Assembly: GCA_039714535.1 (NCBI GenBank)
Contig: JBDLJC010000002.1
Location: forward strand, 1-64,000
DNA: 64,000 bases
Reading direction: 5' to 3'
Origin: JAGXFP01 sp039714535
GTDB lineage: Bacteria; Desulfobacterota; Desulfobulbia; Desulfobulbales; JAGXFP01
A program made the translations under genes and the position numbers. Positions 44,837-54,103 of the stretch are shown here, piece by piece. Each line of letters begins with the position of its first letter. Position 1 is the stretch's first letter. The notes beneath the pieces were generated by a model. The model ran no database searches. It saw nothing but the letters and a program-made list of their open reading frames with translations, and was not told the DNA's origin.

Positions 44837-45853
44837 CTATCGAATTTTCGCTTCATTAACAGAAGGAACCATAATAAGTTTTCGATGAAATGGCCGTTTG
44901 GGCACGGAGGCAATGTCGTAACCAATAAACGCAAGTAAAAGCTGAAGTCCCATCAACAAGGGCATAGCTGCCAACATAACGGTACCAGCGGGAGTTGGCA
45001 CACCCAGCTGTGCAGCTTTTAGCCAGTAATATCCCCCGTAACCTGTTCCGAAAAGCATCAGAATCAGGCCAGTGGGCAACTCAACAGATGCCAGAGATAG
45101 GTCTCGAAGATAGTAGTTATAGAAAACCCGCTTGAGAAAATTGCGGGTGTGCTTGAACAAAAATTCACCCAAAATCTTTGAAATTTTCAGGTGACTGACC
45201 TCCTCGCCATATTTTGCATCCATGGGTACATCTACAACAACTGCGCGTAGCGTGTTGAGTCTAAATAGTATATCAGTTTCAAAGAAATATCGGCGGCTGA
45301 TTTTCCCAAGCGGTAAATGCTTCGCAACATCAGGATGAATTGCTGTATAGCCATTTGTCGGGTCAAAAAGGTGCCAATACCCAGAGGATAGTTTAGACAT
45401 AAATGATAGTACCGCATTACCAAACAACCTCATGGGCGGCATTGCCCTGATTTCTTCAAGATCGTAAAACCGGTTCCCTTTAGTGTAATCAGCTTCACCT
45501 GCCAGTATCGGCTCAACAAAATAGGGGATTAGACTCGGGTCCATCTGGCCATCGCCATCTACCTTGACGATCACGCCGGCCCCATCAGTGATTGCGGCCT
45601 GATAGCCACTCATCACGGCCCCACCTACTCCTTGATTCTGGGTGTGGCAAATGACCCTCACTCTATCATCATCGATATTATTTTCCACAAACTTTCCGGA
45701 GCCATCTGGACAGGCGTCATCAATCACATAAATGCGCCAAACCATGGTCGGAATTTTAAAAATCACGTCAACAATGTGGCGGGTAACCTTATATGCAGGG
45801 ATCACCACAGCGATCCGCTCGTTCAATAGGGGATTAGTCATCTGATCAACCAT
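44837..45853 (-). CDS. GT2 glycosyltransferase (DPMS/undecaprenyl-phosphate-sugar-synthase-like)
   Basis: 338 residues. GT-A features: IAVVIPAYKVTRHIVDVI, VIDDACPDGSG, NQGVGGAVMSGYQAA and VKVDGDGQMDP carrying the DxD-type motif, then FDPTNGYTAIHPDV. From about 262 there are two membrane segments (LPTGLILMLFGTGYGGYYWL, VMLAAMPLLMGLQLLLAFIGY). This is the dolichol-phosphate-mannose-synthase-like type that loads a sugar onto a polyprenyl phosphate in the inner membrane. It is the first gene of the minus-strand glycan island. The start could be ATG 45853 or 45841. Confidence 0.87.
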   Translation of the reverse strand: MVDQMTNPLLNERIAVVIPAYKVTRHIVDVIFKIPTMVWRIYVIDDACPDGSGKFVENNIDDDRVRVICHTQNQGVGGAVMSGYQAAITDGAGVIVKVDGDGQMDPSLIPYFVEPILAGEADYTKGNRFYDLEEIRAMPPMRLFGNAVLSFMSKLSSGYWHLFDPTNGYTAIHPDVAKHLPLGKISRRYFFETDILFRLNTLRAVVVDVPMDAKYGEEVSHLKISKILGEFLFKHTRNFLKRVFYNYYLRDLSLASVELPTGLILMLFGTGYGGYYWLKAAQLGVPTPAGTVMLAAMPLLMGLQLLLAFIGYDIASVPKRPFHRKLIMVPSVNEAKIR

Positions 45854-45983
45854 AATTGTAATTTTACTTACATCGAAAAAATGGACGTCTAATTTAAGTT
45901 GACGCGCAAAGACCTCTGGAATTTGGTAGTCGAGGTTTGAGTGGAACCACTGCCTATTGTCCTATAACACAGTTCTCTATCTC

Positions 45984-48095
45984 TTAGTGCTCCAAATCAA
46001 ACTCATATTCCAGACCGGATTTTTTAAAATGGTTGAGCGCGTTCTTCAAGTCTTGCAGGGTTTCGACCCGGAACCGTACCTCCCAGGCCGATTTTGGGGC
46101 ATTGCGATGGGTAAGACGAATGATTTCCGAGATGGTCATCTCCTCCGGCGCCACCCCCAGCATCATCAGCAAACGGTTGCGATTCGGCACCTGCAGGAAC
46201 AATAGGCTCTGTAGTTTTTCTACCAGGGTTTTCTTAGTTCGCCACCGCAACTCCATTACGTCTTCCCGTTGCACCTTCAAGGCCGCGATTTTTTGGCAAT
46301 GCTGGCCATGGACCGAAATGCCCCGTTCACTGAGCAGGCCGATCAGCCCTTTATCGGCCGGAGTCGGATGACAACACCGGGAAAACTTGATGGCTGCCGG
46401 GTCAAGGCTATCAAGATAGATGCGGTTCAAGGTCCCGGTGGGAGGTTGCAGGGTTTCGCGATCATTGTACAGATTTTGGCGAATGGCTTCTACCGCCTTT
46501 TTGAGCGGCAACTGTCCCTCACCAATATGCAGAAAAAACTCATCAAGATCTTCGGTCTGACATTGTTGGCAAACGTCCTCCATTGCCGGCTTATCAAGCA
46601 GCTCAACCGGAATCCCGTATCGCCTTAATTCCTGTTCGGTGATCGATCTGCCGATCTTGCGGGCCAGAAGCTGGCGGCGGGCTCTAAACATTTTACCCAG
46701 TTCGGAGCGAGCCCTGGGGGTTTGGCATTTCACCTGGATCTCCGGGTCGAAATCAACCGGATCTTTACGGGTAATGATCTTGATCCGATCACCATCCCTG
46801 AGCCTACTATCCGGTTTAAGTTTGCGGCTACCAACCATCGCATAAAGACAACGGTGGCCTACTTCGGTATGAACCCTGAAGGCAAAATCGAGGACATTGC
46901 TCTTGGTGGGCAGGCAGATCTCATCCCCTTTGGGAGTATAGGTATAAATCTCTTTTTTGGCAGAGGAGGCGATCATCTCCCGGTAGGAAAGACCATCATC
47001 CGCAGCCAGGATGTCAAAAAACTCCGTAAGCTCTTTGGCGAAAGCACTGGGCATCCGTCCTTTTGCTGACCATTCTCTGATAATGCCGGAACGGCCGCTT
47101 CTGACCATTTCATCGGTGCGGACCTTGAAAAGATATTTATCCCCGAGAATATTGGCCCGGGCATGAATACACTGATAGCCGGTGGGCTTGGGGTTGGCGA
47201 TAAAATCCCGGATGGTTCTGGGAATAGGCGGATAATTCTGGTTAATCACCCCCAGGGCCCGATAGCATGACTGGATATCCTCAAGCCTGATCAGAATCTC
47301 CATGGGAGTTTCAATCTCTTTCTCAAGCTGTCGGTTGACCTGATCGTAATAGGCCCACAAGCCTTTTACCCGCAGTGAGACCTCAGCTGTAATCCAATAT
47401 TGCTTAAACTCGGCTCGGAGGAGTTTGATGATTTGCTGCGTACCTTCATGATCCTTTAGATGGCCGATCCGATTTTCAAGTTTATGGGCCTGCCGGGGAA
47501 ATTTATAGCGCAAAGCCAGATCATAAAGCTCCCGCTTAAGATTGTAGAGACCGATCAGCCCGGCCATCGGCGCATAGATATCGAGGGTTTCATCAGCGAT
47601 TTTCTGCTGCTTGTGCTTGGGCATTGAGGCCATGGTGCGCAGGTTGTGCAACCGGTCTGCCAGCTTGATCATCATAACTTCGATCCGCGAAGCCGCCCCG
47701 GAAAAGATCTTGCGGTGCACCTGCTTGATAAAGGCCTGCCGGTCACCTTCAAAACCATCGATCTTGGTGACCCCGTCAACGATGGCTTCGACCTCCTGGC
47801 CGAACATCTCGCCGATGACTTCGCTGGTAACTTCCGCGACATCCTCGACCGTATCGTGCAATACCGAAGCCGCCAGGGTCTCGGGGTCTTTAACGCCAAG
47901 CTCTTCAACCAGAATTCTGGTTACCGCGCAGGGATGGCTGACATAGGCTTCACCGGATTTACGTCGCTGATCCTGATGGGCATCGACTGAAAACGAAAAG
48001 GCCTCCCAGAAAAGGCGGGCATCTCCGTCCTGACCGCCCAGGGCCTTTTCCATCGCCTCACAATAGGCGGTTATGTCAAATTCGTTTTTTTGCAA
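45984..48095 (-). CDS. RelA/SpoT homologue with intact HD hydrolase and degraded synthetase site
   Basis: About 703 residues. TTG 48095 is a compromise start: TTG 48176 and ATG 48053 are alternatives. The HD hydrolase domain is intact: AHQDQRRKSGEAYVSHP, AASVLHDTVEDVAEVT and IKLADRLHNLRTM. The synthetase domain keeps the scaffold (YPPIPRTIRDFIANPKPTGYQCIHA), but the catalytic ExQIRT segment reads YLFKVRT, with Glu replaced by Leu. The usual RxxR...D strand is also altered (EILIRLEDIQS). A TGS domain (YTYTPKGDEICLPTKSNVLDFAFRVHTEVG) and a C-terminal ACT-like region (EVRFRVETLQDLKNAL) follow. Predicted: a (p)ppGpp hydrolase with little or no synthetase activity. Confidence 0.85.
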   Translation of the reverse strand: MQKNEFDITAYCEAMEKALGGQDGDARLFWEAFSFSVDAHQDQRRKSGEAYVSHPCAVTRILVEELGVKDPETLAASVLHDTVEDVAEVTSEVIGEMFGQEVEAIVDGVTKIDGFEGDRQAFIKQVHRKIFSGAASRIEVMMIKLADRLHNLRTMASMPKHKQQKIADETLDIYAPMAGLIGLYNLKRELYDLALRYKFPRQAHKLENRIGHLKDHEGTQQIIKLLRAEFKQYWITAEVSLRVKGLWAYYDQVNRQLEKEIETPMEILIRLEDIQSCYRALGVINQNYPPIPRTIRDFIANPKPTGYQCIHARANILGDKYLFKVRTDEMVRSGRSGIIREWSAKGRMPSAFAKELTEFFDILAADDGLSYREMIASSAKKEIYTYTPKGDEICLPTKSNVLDFAFRVHTEVGHRCLYAMVGSRKLKPDSRLRDGDRIKIITRKDPVDFDPEIQVKCQTPRARSELGKMFRARRQLLARKIGRSITEQELRRYGIPVELLDKPAMEDVCQQCQTEDLDEFFLHIGEGQLPLKKAVEAIRQNLYNDRETLQPPTGTLNRIYLDSLDPAAIKFSRCCHPTPADKGLIGLLSERGISVHGQHCQKIAALKVQREDVMELRWRTKKTLVEKLQSLLFLQVPNRNRLLMMLGVAPEEMTISEIIRLTHRNAPKSAWEVRFRVETLQDLKNALNHFKKSGLEYEFDLEH

Positions 48096-48322
48096 TATTG
48101 ATGGTCTCGGGAAAAAACCCCCAAAGGGGCATAACAATATCGGAAATGACAAAGCCTGTGGTATATCATTCCACAAGAAAAATAGTATTACATTTTAGGC
48201 AAAAAGTGGCATCATTATTCGGGATCAGACTGTAATTTGTTTACCAGTGGCTTGGTGGATCAGCAAGGATCAACCTGGTCAGTAGCAGTCTTAACAACAT
48301 AATTTTCACGAGATATAACTAT

Positions 48323-50572
48323 ATGGCCAGAAATAGCCGTGCAAAAAAGGGACCGAGCAGCCAGCGGCGCCGGAAGAGCAAAGGCCGCCCGACAGCCGCC
48401 AGCAAGCATAAGCGCCCAGACCGGGCCGCAGGCAAAACCAGGGACCGACAATTGCTGGAGCTGGAAGACGAGATCGTCGGCTTTATCTACTCCAAGGGCG
48501 GCCAGGCCACCCGCAAAGAAATCTTCGCCGGCCTGCAACTCGCCACCCGCGGTAAACGCAAAATCCTGGAGGGGACCCTTAAAGCCCTCTGCCTCGGTAA
48601 GACCCTGTCCTGCAAAGGCGACCTCTTTCGCAACCACAATATCAAAAGTCTGGTCGAAGCGACCATCAGTGGTCACCCCCGGGGCTTTGCCTTCGCCCGG
48701 CCGGTGACGGAGCTTGAGAATACCAGGGAGCACGATATCTTCATCCCGCCCAACTCCTCCGGTACCGCCAATCATGGCGATCGGGTTCTGGTTCGCCTGA
48801 CCAAGGCCCGCCGAGACAAAAGGGAAGGCCGGGTCGTCAGGGTCCTGCAAAGGGCAACCACCCGGATCGTCGGCACTTACCAGGCCAACGGCCTGGTTAT
48901 CCCCGAGGATGACCGCTTTACCTACAATGTTCAGATCGATCCCAAACAGACCGGCGGGGCCAAGGCCAGCGAAGTAGTGGTCGCCGAGGTCACTGATTTC
49001 ACCAGCACCATTCACCGGCCGACCGGTCGGGTGATCAAGGTGCTGGGCAGCAGTGACGATCCCTCGGTCCAGGCCGACATCGTTATCCACCTGCACGAGC
49101 TACCCCATGAGTTTGGGTCGGAAACCATCCAGCAGGTCAAAGAACTGGATGGCGCGATCAAACTTGAACCGGGCCGGGCCGATCTGCGGGATATCCCCCA
49201 TGTCACCATCGACAGTGAGACCGCCAGGGATTTTGACGATGCCGTGGCCATCGAAAAAATCGGCAAGAATTTCCGCCTCTACGTGTCCATCGCCGATGTC
49301 AGCCATTATGTGTCCACGGGCTCCCCCCTTGATCAAGATGCCTACCAGCGCGGGACCAGCGTCTATTTCCCGGGCCGGGTGGTGCCGATGCTGCCGGAGC
49401 GGCTGTCCAATGATCTCTGCAGCCTCGTGCCGGACCAGGACCGGTTGGCCTTTACCGCCATTCTTGATTTCGATCTGCGGGGCAAGCTTATCGGTAAATC
49501 TTTCACCAAATCGCTCATCCGCAGTCACCAGCGTTTCACCTATAATATAGTTTACGCCATCCTCTCGGCCGCGCCCGCGGATAAGCTTCGCACCGAATAT
49601 CAAACGTTTGTTGCCGATCTGGAGATGATGGCCACGTTGGCCGCTGCCCTCGAAAAACAACGGCAGCATAGAGGCAGCATTGGCTTTGAGATCCCGGAGC
49701 CGGAAATTAATCTTGATGACGATGGCCGGATCAGCCATATCTCCCGCTCCCACCGCAACCAGGCCCATAAGCTGATTGAGGAATTCATGCTGGTCGCCAA
49801 CGAGGCTGTGGCCGGAGCCTTTACCGAGCTTGACCAGCCCGGCAGATTTGATTTCCTCTACCGGATTCACGAGAAGCCCGATGCCCTTAAGGTCGAAGAG
49901 TTCGTTGAGTTTGCCAAGAGTATTGGCATCCCCCTGCCCAAGGAATCAACCAGCCCGGGCTGGTTCGCCAAGGTTATCGAGGAGGTCAAGGATTCGCCTA
50001 AGGAGTACATCATCAGCAATCTGCTGCTACGCACCATGCAGCAGGCCCGTTATGCACCGGACAACGCCGGGCACTTCGGCCTGGCCGCCAGTGACTACTG
50101 CCATTTCACCTCGCCGATCCGCCGCTACCCGGACCTGATGGTCCACCGGGCCTTGCAGCAGATGATCAGCATCGATAAGAAGACGGGACGTGCCAGGGCC
50201 ATTTTTTCCTCCAAGGATGAAGCCGGCATCTTTCTTTCCGGTCGTGAACGGACAGCGGTTACGGCCGAACGGGAACTGATCGAAAGGCTGCAGGTCCGTT
50301 ATATGGCCGACCGTATTGACGAGGAATATGACGGGATTGTGTCCGGAATCGCCTCTTTTGGGATCTTTGTCGAACTGCTCGATTCGTTCATCAGCGGCGC
50401 GATTCCCATCGCCGATCTGACCGGCGATTTTTACGAGGTCGATGAGAAAAACCACCGCATCCTCGGCAAATCCTCCGGTCGGATAATCCAGATCGGCGAC
50501 CAGATCAGGGTCAAGGTCAACGAGGTCAACATCCGGCGGCGGCGGATCAACTTTACCCTGAGTGACGACTGA
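48323..50572 (+). CDS. rnr: Ribonuclease R
   Basis: 749 residues. A basic N-terminus (Lys/Arg-rich, 1-45) and a winged-helix region (about 45-95) precede two cold-shock OB folds. The RNB catalytic domain follows, with VTIDSETARDFDDAVAIE holding the conserved Asp cluster, plus YVSIADVSHYV and HFTSPIRRYPDLMVHR. A C-terminal S1 domain (about 670-745) has DGIVSGIASFGIFVELLDSFISGAIP (read in parts). It degrades structured RNA processively 3' to 5'. The stop overlaps the region of the next gene's candidate starts, so the TrmJ-like gene is likely co-transcribed. Confidence 0.95.
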   Translation: MARNSRAKKGPSSQRRRKSKGRPTAASKHKRPDRAAGKTRDRQLLELEDEIVGFIYSKGGQATRKEIFAGLQLATRGKRKILEGTLKALCLGKTLSCKGDLFRNHNIKSLVEATISGHPRGFAFARPVTELENTREHDIFIPPNSSGTANHGDRVLVRLTKARRDKREGRVVRVLQRATTRIVGTYQANGLVIPEDDRFTYNVQIDPKQTGGAKASEVVVAEVTDFTSTIHRPTGRVIKVLGSSDDPSVQADIVIHLHELPHEFGSETIQQVKELDGAIKLEPGRADLRDIPHVTIDSETARDFDDAVAIEKIGKNFRLYVSIADVSHYVSTGSPLDQDAYQRGTSVYFPGRVVPMLPERLSNDLCSLVPDQDRLAFTAILDFDLRGKLIGKSFTKSLIRSHQRFTYNIVYAILSAAPADKLRTEYQTFVADLEMMATLAAALEKQRQHRGSIGFEIPEPEINLDDDGRISHISRSHRNQAHKLIEEFMLVANEAVAGAFTELDQPGRFDFLYRIHEKPDALKVEEFVEFAKSIGIPLPKESTSPGWFAKVIEEVKDSPKEYIISNLLLRTMQQARYAPDNAGHFGLAASDYCHFTSPIRRYPDLMVHRALQQMISIDKKTGRARAIFSSKDEAGIFLSGRERTAVTAERELIERLQVRYMADRIDEEYDGIVSGIASFGIFVELLDSFISGAIPIADLTGDFYEVDEKNHRILGKSSGRIIQIGDQIRVKVNEVNIRRRRINFTLSDD

Positions 50573-50579
50573 AGCCGCG

Positions 50580-51359
50580 ATGGAGACAAGAACTGCAGAT
50601 GAGATGAAATCAGCCCTGGCCAATGTCGCCATTGTTCTGGTCGAGCCCAAATATTCCGAAAACATCGGTGCCGCGGCCCGCAGCGCCATGAACATGGGGA
50701 TATCCCGGTTGATCGTGATCAGGCGGGAACCACCGGACCGGGAGAAAATGCTGCGGATGGCCACCCATCACGCGGCCTCCTTAATTGAAAATCTGGCCCT
50801 TTTTCAGAATCTGGCAACAGCTCTGGAGCCTTTTTCGGTGGTGGTAGGCACCACGGCCCGTCAGGGTCGGCAGCGACGACCGCCCAACACCCCGCGGGTC
50901 ATGGTCGATAAACTGATTCCGCTGCTGGCCGAAAACCAGGTGGCGATCCTCTTCGGCCCGGAACATCGAGGCCTGACCAACGACGATCTTAAATTCTGCC
51001 AGCTGACCTCAAATATTCCCACCGCCGATTTCACCTCGTTGAATCTGGCCCAGGCCGTGGCGATCCATTGCTATGAACTATATCACGGCCTGCTGTTCAA
51101 CAAATCAGACGCAACACCTTTTACCCCCAAACAGGCAACCACCCGCGAGATGGAGGGAATGTACAGCCACCTGGAAGAACTGCTGCGCGAAATAGAGTTT
51201 CTGCGAGAGGAGCAGGACAAGGGCGAGGATGATTACTGGGTGAACTCGATCCGGAAGTTTTTTAGCCGCCAGAGTCTGCAGGCCAAAGAGGTCAAGATGA
51301 TCCGCGGTTTCTGCAAACAGTTTCTCTGGTATGAAAACAACAAGGGCAACAGGAATTAG
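50580..51359 (+). CDS. SPOUT RNA 2'-O-methyltransferase, TrmJ-like
   Basis: 259 residues from ATG 50580; GTG 50562 and ATG 50604 are alternatives. The SPOUT N-half has VAIVLVEPKYSENIGAAARSAMNMGI, VVGTTARQGRQRR, VAILFGPEHRGLTNDDL and FTSLNLAQAVAIHCYELY. The C-terminal helical extension (MEGMYSHLEELLREIEFL ... IRKFFSRQ) is that of TrmJ, which 2'-O-methylates position 32 of tRNA. Close to rnr (8 bases apart), so the two RNA-processing genes appear to form an operon. Its stop is the first bases of the 186-bp palindromic element. Confidence 0.88.
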   Translation: METRTADEMKSALANVAIVLVEPKYSENIGAAARSAMNMGISRLIVIRREPPDREKMLRMATHHAASLIENLALFQNLATALEPFSVVVGTTARQGRQRRPPNTPRVMVDKLIPLLAENQVAILFGPEHRGLTNDDLKFCQLTSNIPTADFTSLNLAQAVAIHCYELYHGLLFNKSDATPFTPKQATTREMEGMYSHLEELLREIEFLREEQDKGEDDYWVNSIRKFFSRQSLQAKEVKMIRGFCKQFLWYENNKGNRN

Positions 51360-51542
51360 CCCGGAAATTTCACAAGCCGAGACGCCGGATAGACAAAGTG
51401 TAAGGTGAGTGTTTTTGAAAAAAACTTATTCAGTCATTTAGTACAAACTGTAACCGGAAAAACTTACTGGAAACATAGATTAAATACCATAAACAGATAG
51501 TTACACTAGTTTTTCAAAAATACTCATGAAATATTCGGGCTA
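51357..51542. repeat. 186-bp imperfect palindromic element (MITE- or REP-like)
   Basis: It starts tagcccggaaatttca and ends tgaaatattcgggcta, which are reverse complements with few mismatches. A second inner pair continues the symmetry: gtgagtgtttttgaaaaa on the left and the complement of tttttcaaaaatactcat on the right. The whole could fold into one long hairpin or be a non-autonomous mobile element. The left end recurs at 1612-1660. It abuts the stop codon of the TrmJ-like gene. The remaining bases to 51734 show no gene. Confidence 0.7.
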
Positions 51543-51734
51543 GTTTAGATCTGACTAATTATTTGGGGCAATGACCGAGCTTAGATATCAGCCTTGATTA
51601 TCGAGGCCCCCACCAACCCAAGTGGTGCCTTTTCCCGGCAACAGCAAAATAACGCTTGGCCCGGTTCTTTTTCTCCCGCCAAACCAAATCAAAGCTCATG
51701 GTCAACTTCCCTGCGCTTTTTTACTAGAAAGTCA

Positions 51735-53414
51735 TCAATTTTTAACCGACCAAGTGGTGGCAGTCAGCCACTGCTGGAACTCATCAACCGGCAGAGGTCG
51801 GCAGAGATGAAAACCCTGGATAATGTCGCAGCCCAATTCCCCCAGGAACTGCAGGGTATCTTCATCCTCAACACCTTCCGCCACCACCTTGCGGCCGATG
51901 TTATGGACCATCTCAATGGTGGATTTGACTACCACCGCATTGTCCTCATTCTGGAGTAGATCAATGATAAAAGACCTGTCGATCTTTATCTCTTGAGCCG
52001 GAAATTTTTTCAGATAGGCGATGGAGGAATAACCAGTTCCAAAATCATCAATGGAGAGCACCAGTCCCATCTGCTTTAGCTCTGCAATGACCTTGGTTAC
52101 CCGCCTCTGGTCTACGACAATACTACTTTCAGTGATCTCAAAGAGCAGCATTTCCGTCTTCACCTGCCACTTGTGCAGCAGGGCGGCAACATCGGCGGGG
52201 AAATCACGATCATAGAGGTTTTTAATCGACAGATTCACCGAGACTGGAATATTGTAGCCAGCCTTCTGCCATTTGGCGCATTGTTCCAGGGCCTTGTCAA
52301 GCACCAGACAGGTAAAGGCTTTACAGAGTCCGGCCTGTTCGGCAAGGGAAATAAAATCACCTGGACCGATGACCCCCTGATCCTTGTGCTGCCAGCGGGC
52401 CAGAGCCTCTACGCCGACCAAGGCTTTGTCCCGGATGGAAATTTTTGGCTGGTAGCAGAGAAAGATGTCTTTGTTATTGATGGCATCACGTAGTTCACCA
52501 ATCAAAACCAGGCGGTTAAAGGTCGTCCGGTGTTGATCAGGGTTAAAGACGGAATAGATAACATCGTTGCGTTTGGCATCATACATGGCGATATCGGCTC
52601 GCTGCACCAGAGTCTCACTGTCGGCGCCATGGTCCGGATACATGGCAATTCCGATACTGATACTCACCTTGAGGCTATGGCCCTCAATCATGAAGGGGAG
52701 ATCAATGGCGTCGGCAATCTTCATGCCGACCATCGTCGCCTGTTCCAGGCTGGCATCCGGCAGCAGCAGGGAAAACTCATCACCACCGAAACGGGCCAGG
52801 GTGTCGGATTCCCGCACCACACCCCTCATCCGATGGGATACTTCCTGAAGGACATAATCTCCGTAAAAATGGCCCAGAGAGTCGTTGATCTCTTTGAAAC
52901 GGACAAGATCCATAAGGAGAAAGGCCAGGGGGGTCCGGTGGCGCTTGGCAATTTGCAGGCCATGGTCGAGCCGCTCCTCGGCCAGGGCGCGGTTTGGCAG
53001 TTCGGTGAGTTCGTCGTGGAGGGCCCGGTGCCGTTCCAGAGCGGCAAAATGCTCACTGAGTCTAATGGAGGCCAAGCTCAGCCGCACCACCATGACGACA
53101 AAAATGGCGCCGCCGAGAAGGATGGAGGTAACAACCATTTCCAGGGTGGTGGAGGCCGGAGACTGCACCACCATATTAAGAAAAAGGAGATAACCAACAA
53201 TGAAGAGGACGATCAGGATGCCGAGAAATTTCCAGGAATCGTAGAGTCGATGTTTTCTGCGACAGATCTTTCTGGTGGGGTTGAGGGCATACGTGAGCAG
53301 GACAATACTTAGCAGCACTATGATTATGACTACAATCTTCAAGGGGCGATTTCCCATTCTGAGTGAAGAGATTTTAAAACAACCCTGCCTGGATACAGAC
53401 GCTTGCGCGATCAT
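51735..53414 (-). CDS. Membrane GGDEF-EAL c-di-GMP protein
   Basis: 559 residues from ATG 53414; ATG 53357 is an alternative, as neither has a good ribosome-binding site. Three hydrophobic segments lie in about 25-115. The GGDEF domain (about 130-290) has DELTELPNRALAEERL, DLVRFKEINDSLGH and RFGGDEFSLLL, intact. The EAL domain (about 305-555) has VGVEALARW, VSVNLSIKNL, EITESSIVV and IDDFGTGYSSIAYLKKFP, with catalytic residues present. It could make or break c-di-GMP. With no periplasmic sensor domain, the signal may be sensed in the membrane. Confidence 0.9.
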   Translation of the reverse strand: MIAQASVSRQGCFKISSLRMGNRPLKIVVIIIVLLSIVLLTYALNPTRKICRRKHRLYDSWKFLGILIVLFIVGYLLFLNMVVQSPASTTLEMVVTSILLGGAIFVVMVVRLSLASIRLSEHFAALERHRALHDELTELPNRALAEERLDHGLQIAKRHRTPLAFLLMDLVRFKEINDSLGHFYGDYVLQEVSHRMRGVVRESDTLARFGGDEFSLLLPDASLEQATMVGMKIADAIDLPFMIEGHSLKVSISIGIAMYPDHGADSETLVQRADIAMYDAKRNDVIYSVFNPDQHRTTFNRLVLIGELRDAINNKDIFLCYQPKISIRDKALVGVEALARWQHKDQGVIGPGDFISLAEQAGLCKAFTCLVLDKALEQCAKWQKAGYNIPVSVNLSIKNLYDRDFPADVAALLHKWQVKTEMLLFEITESSIVVDQRRVTKVIAELKQMGLVLSIDDFGTGYSSIAYLKKFPAQEIKIDRSFIIDLLQNEDNAVVVKSTIEMVHNIGRKVVAEGVEDEDTLQFLGELGCDIIQGFHLCRPLPVDEFQQWLTATTWSVKN

Positions 53415-53637
53415 TAAGGCAGGTCGGTGCTGGATCCCCTAATATGGATATCTTCCAGCAAACAATTTGCTGAGCCCAAGTTTGAAAAAATATTTCACGA
53501 CACCACAGAAAAATTACCTACAACTAAGTAATCTCATTTCCCTCATTCATTCAAGTAATATCGGCAATAGCCAGAACTGATAATCTTGGCCTTACCCGTT
53601 AAGTTATTCGATGGTTCCCCTGAGCAAAGGTGATCTT

Positions 53638-54069
53638 TCAGCAGTTCAGGTGCAGCATTGCCACCAATCCTTCCTTTGGCGTTTCGTTTAGAAATTTCAT
53701 GGCATCTTTAGTCAGCATCATCTTAAGCTCGACACCCTTTTTCCTAACTACTTTGATTAGTTTATTGCTCAAAGTTCCTTTGCCATCGTACCCGGTACCG
53801 ATCACCAAGGTTCTTATTCCCGGGATGGAGATAATATCTTCAATCTCGCTTAAAGAAACATAATGCATGTCATCCGGGCCTGGTTCTATGGAACCGTCGG
53901 GCAGAATGACGATGTTATTTTCATATCTCTCACCATTCACACTAATTTTGCCGGGTTTGTAATAATCAATGGTGTAATCTTCAGCCAGCAAAGTGACGGG
54001 CAGATAGCAGGTGAAGACAACAGCCATCAGCACAAGCGATTTTGACCAATTCCTGATTATCCCGTGCAT
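53638..54069 (-). CDS. Exported Mth938/AAMDC (DUF498)-like protein
   Basis: 143 residues. The N-terminus is a Sec signal peptide (hydrophobic LVLMAVVFTCYLPVTLLA, cleavage near AEDY). The mature part follows the Mth938/DUF498 pattern: IDYYKPGKISVNGERYENNIVILPDG (read in parts), LVIGTGYDG, MMLTKDAMKFLNETP and the closing VAMLHLNC. Bacterial and archaeal members are usually cytoplasmic, so export is unusual. The function of the family is not established. It lies 34 bases downstream of the Nth-XthA gene. Confidence 0.75.
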   Translation of the reverse strand: MHGIIRNWSKSLVLMAVVFTCYLPVTLLAEDYTIDYYKPGKISVNGERYENNIVILPDGSIEPGPDDMHYVSLSEIEDIISIPGIRTLVIGTGYDGKGTLSNKLIKVVRKKGVELKMMLTKDAMKFLNETPKEGLVAMLHLNC

Positions 54070-54103
54070 ATTTCCCTTCCTAATATTATGAACCTACCTC
54101 GTG

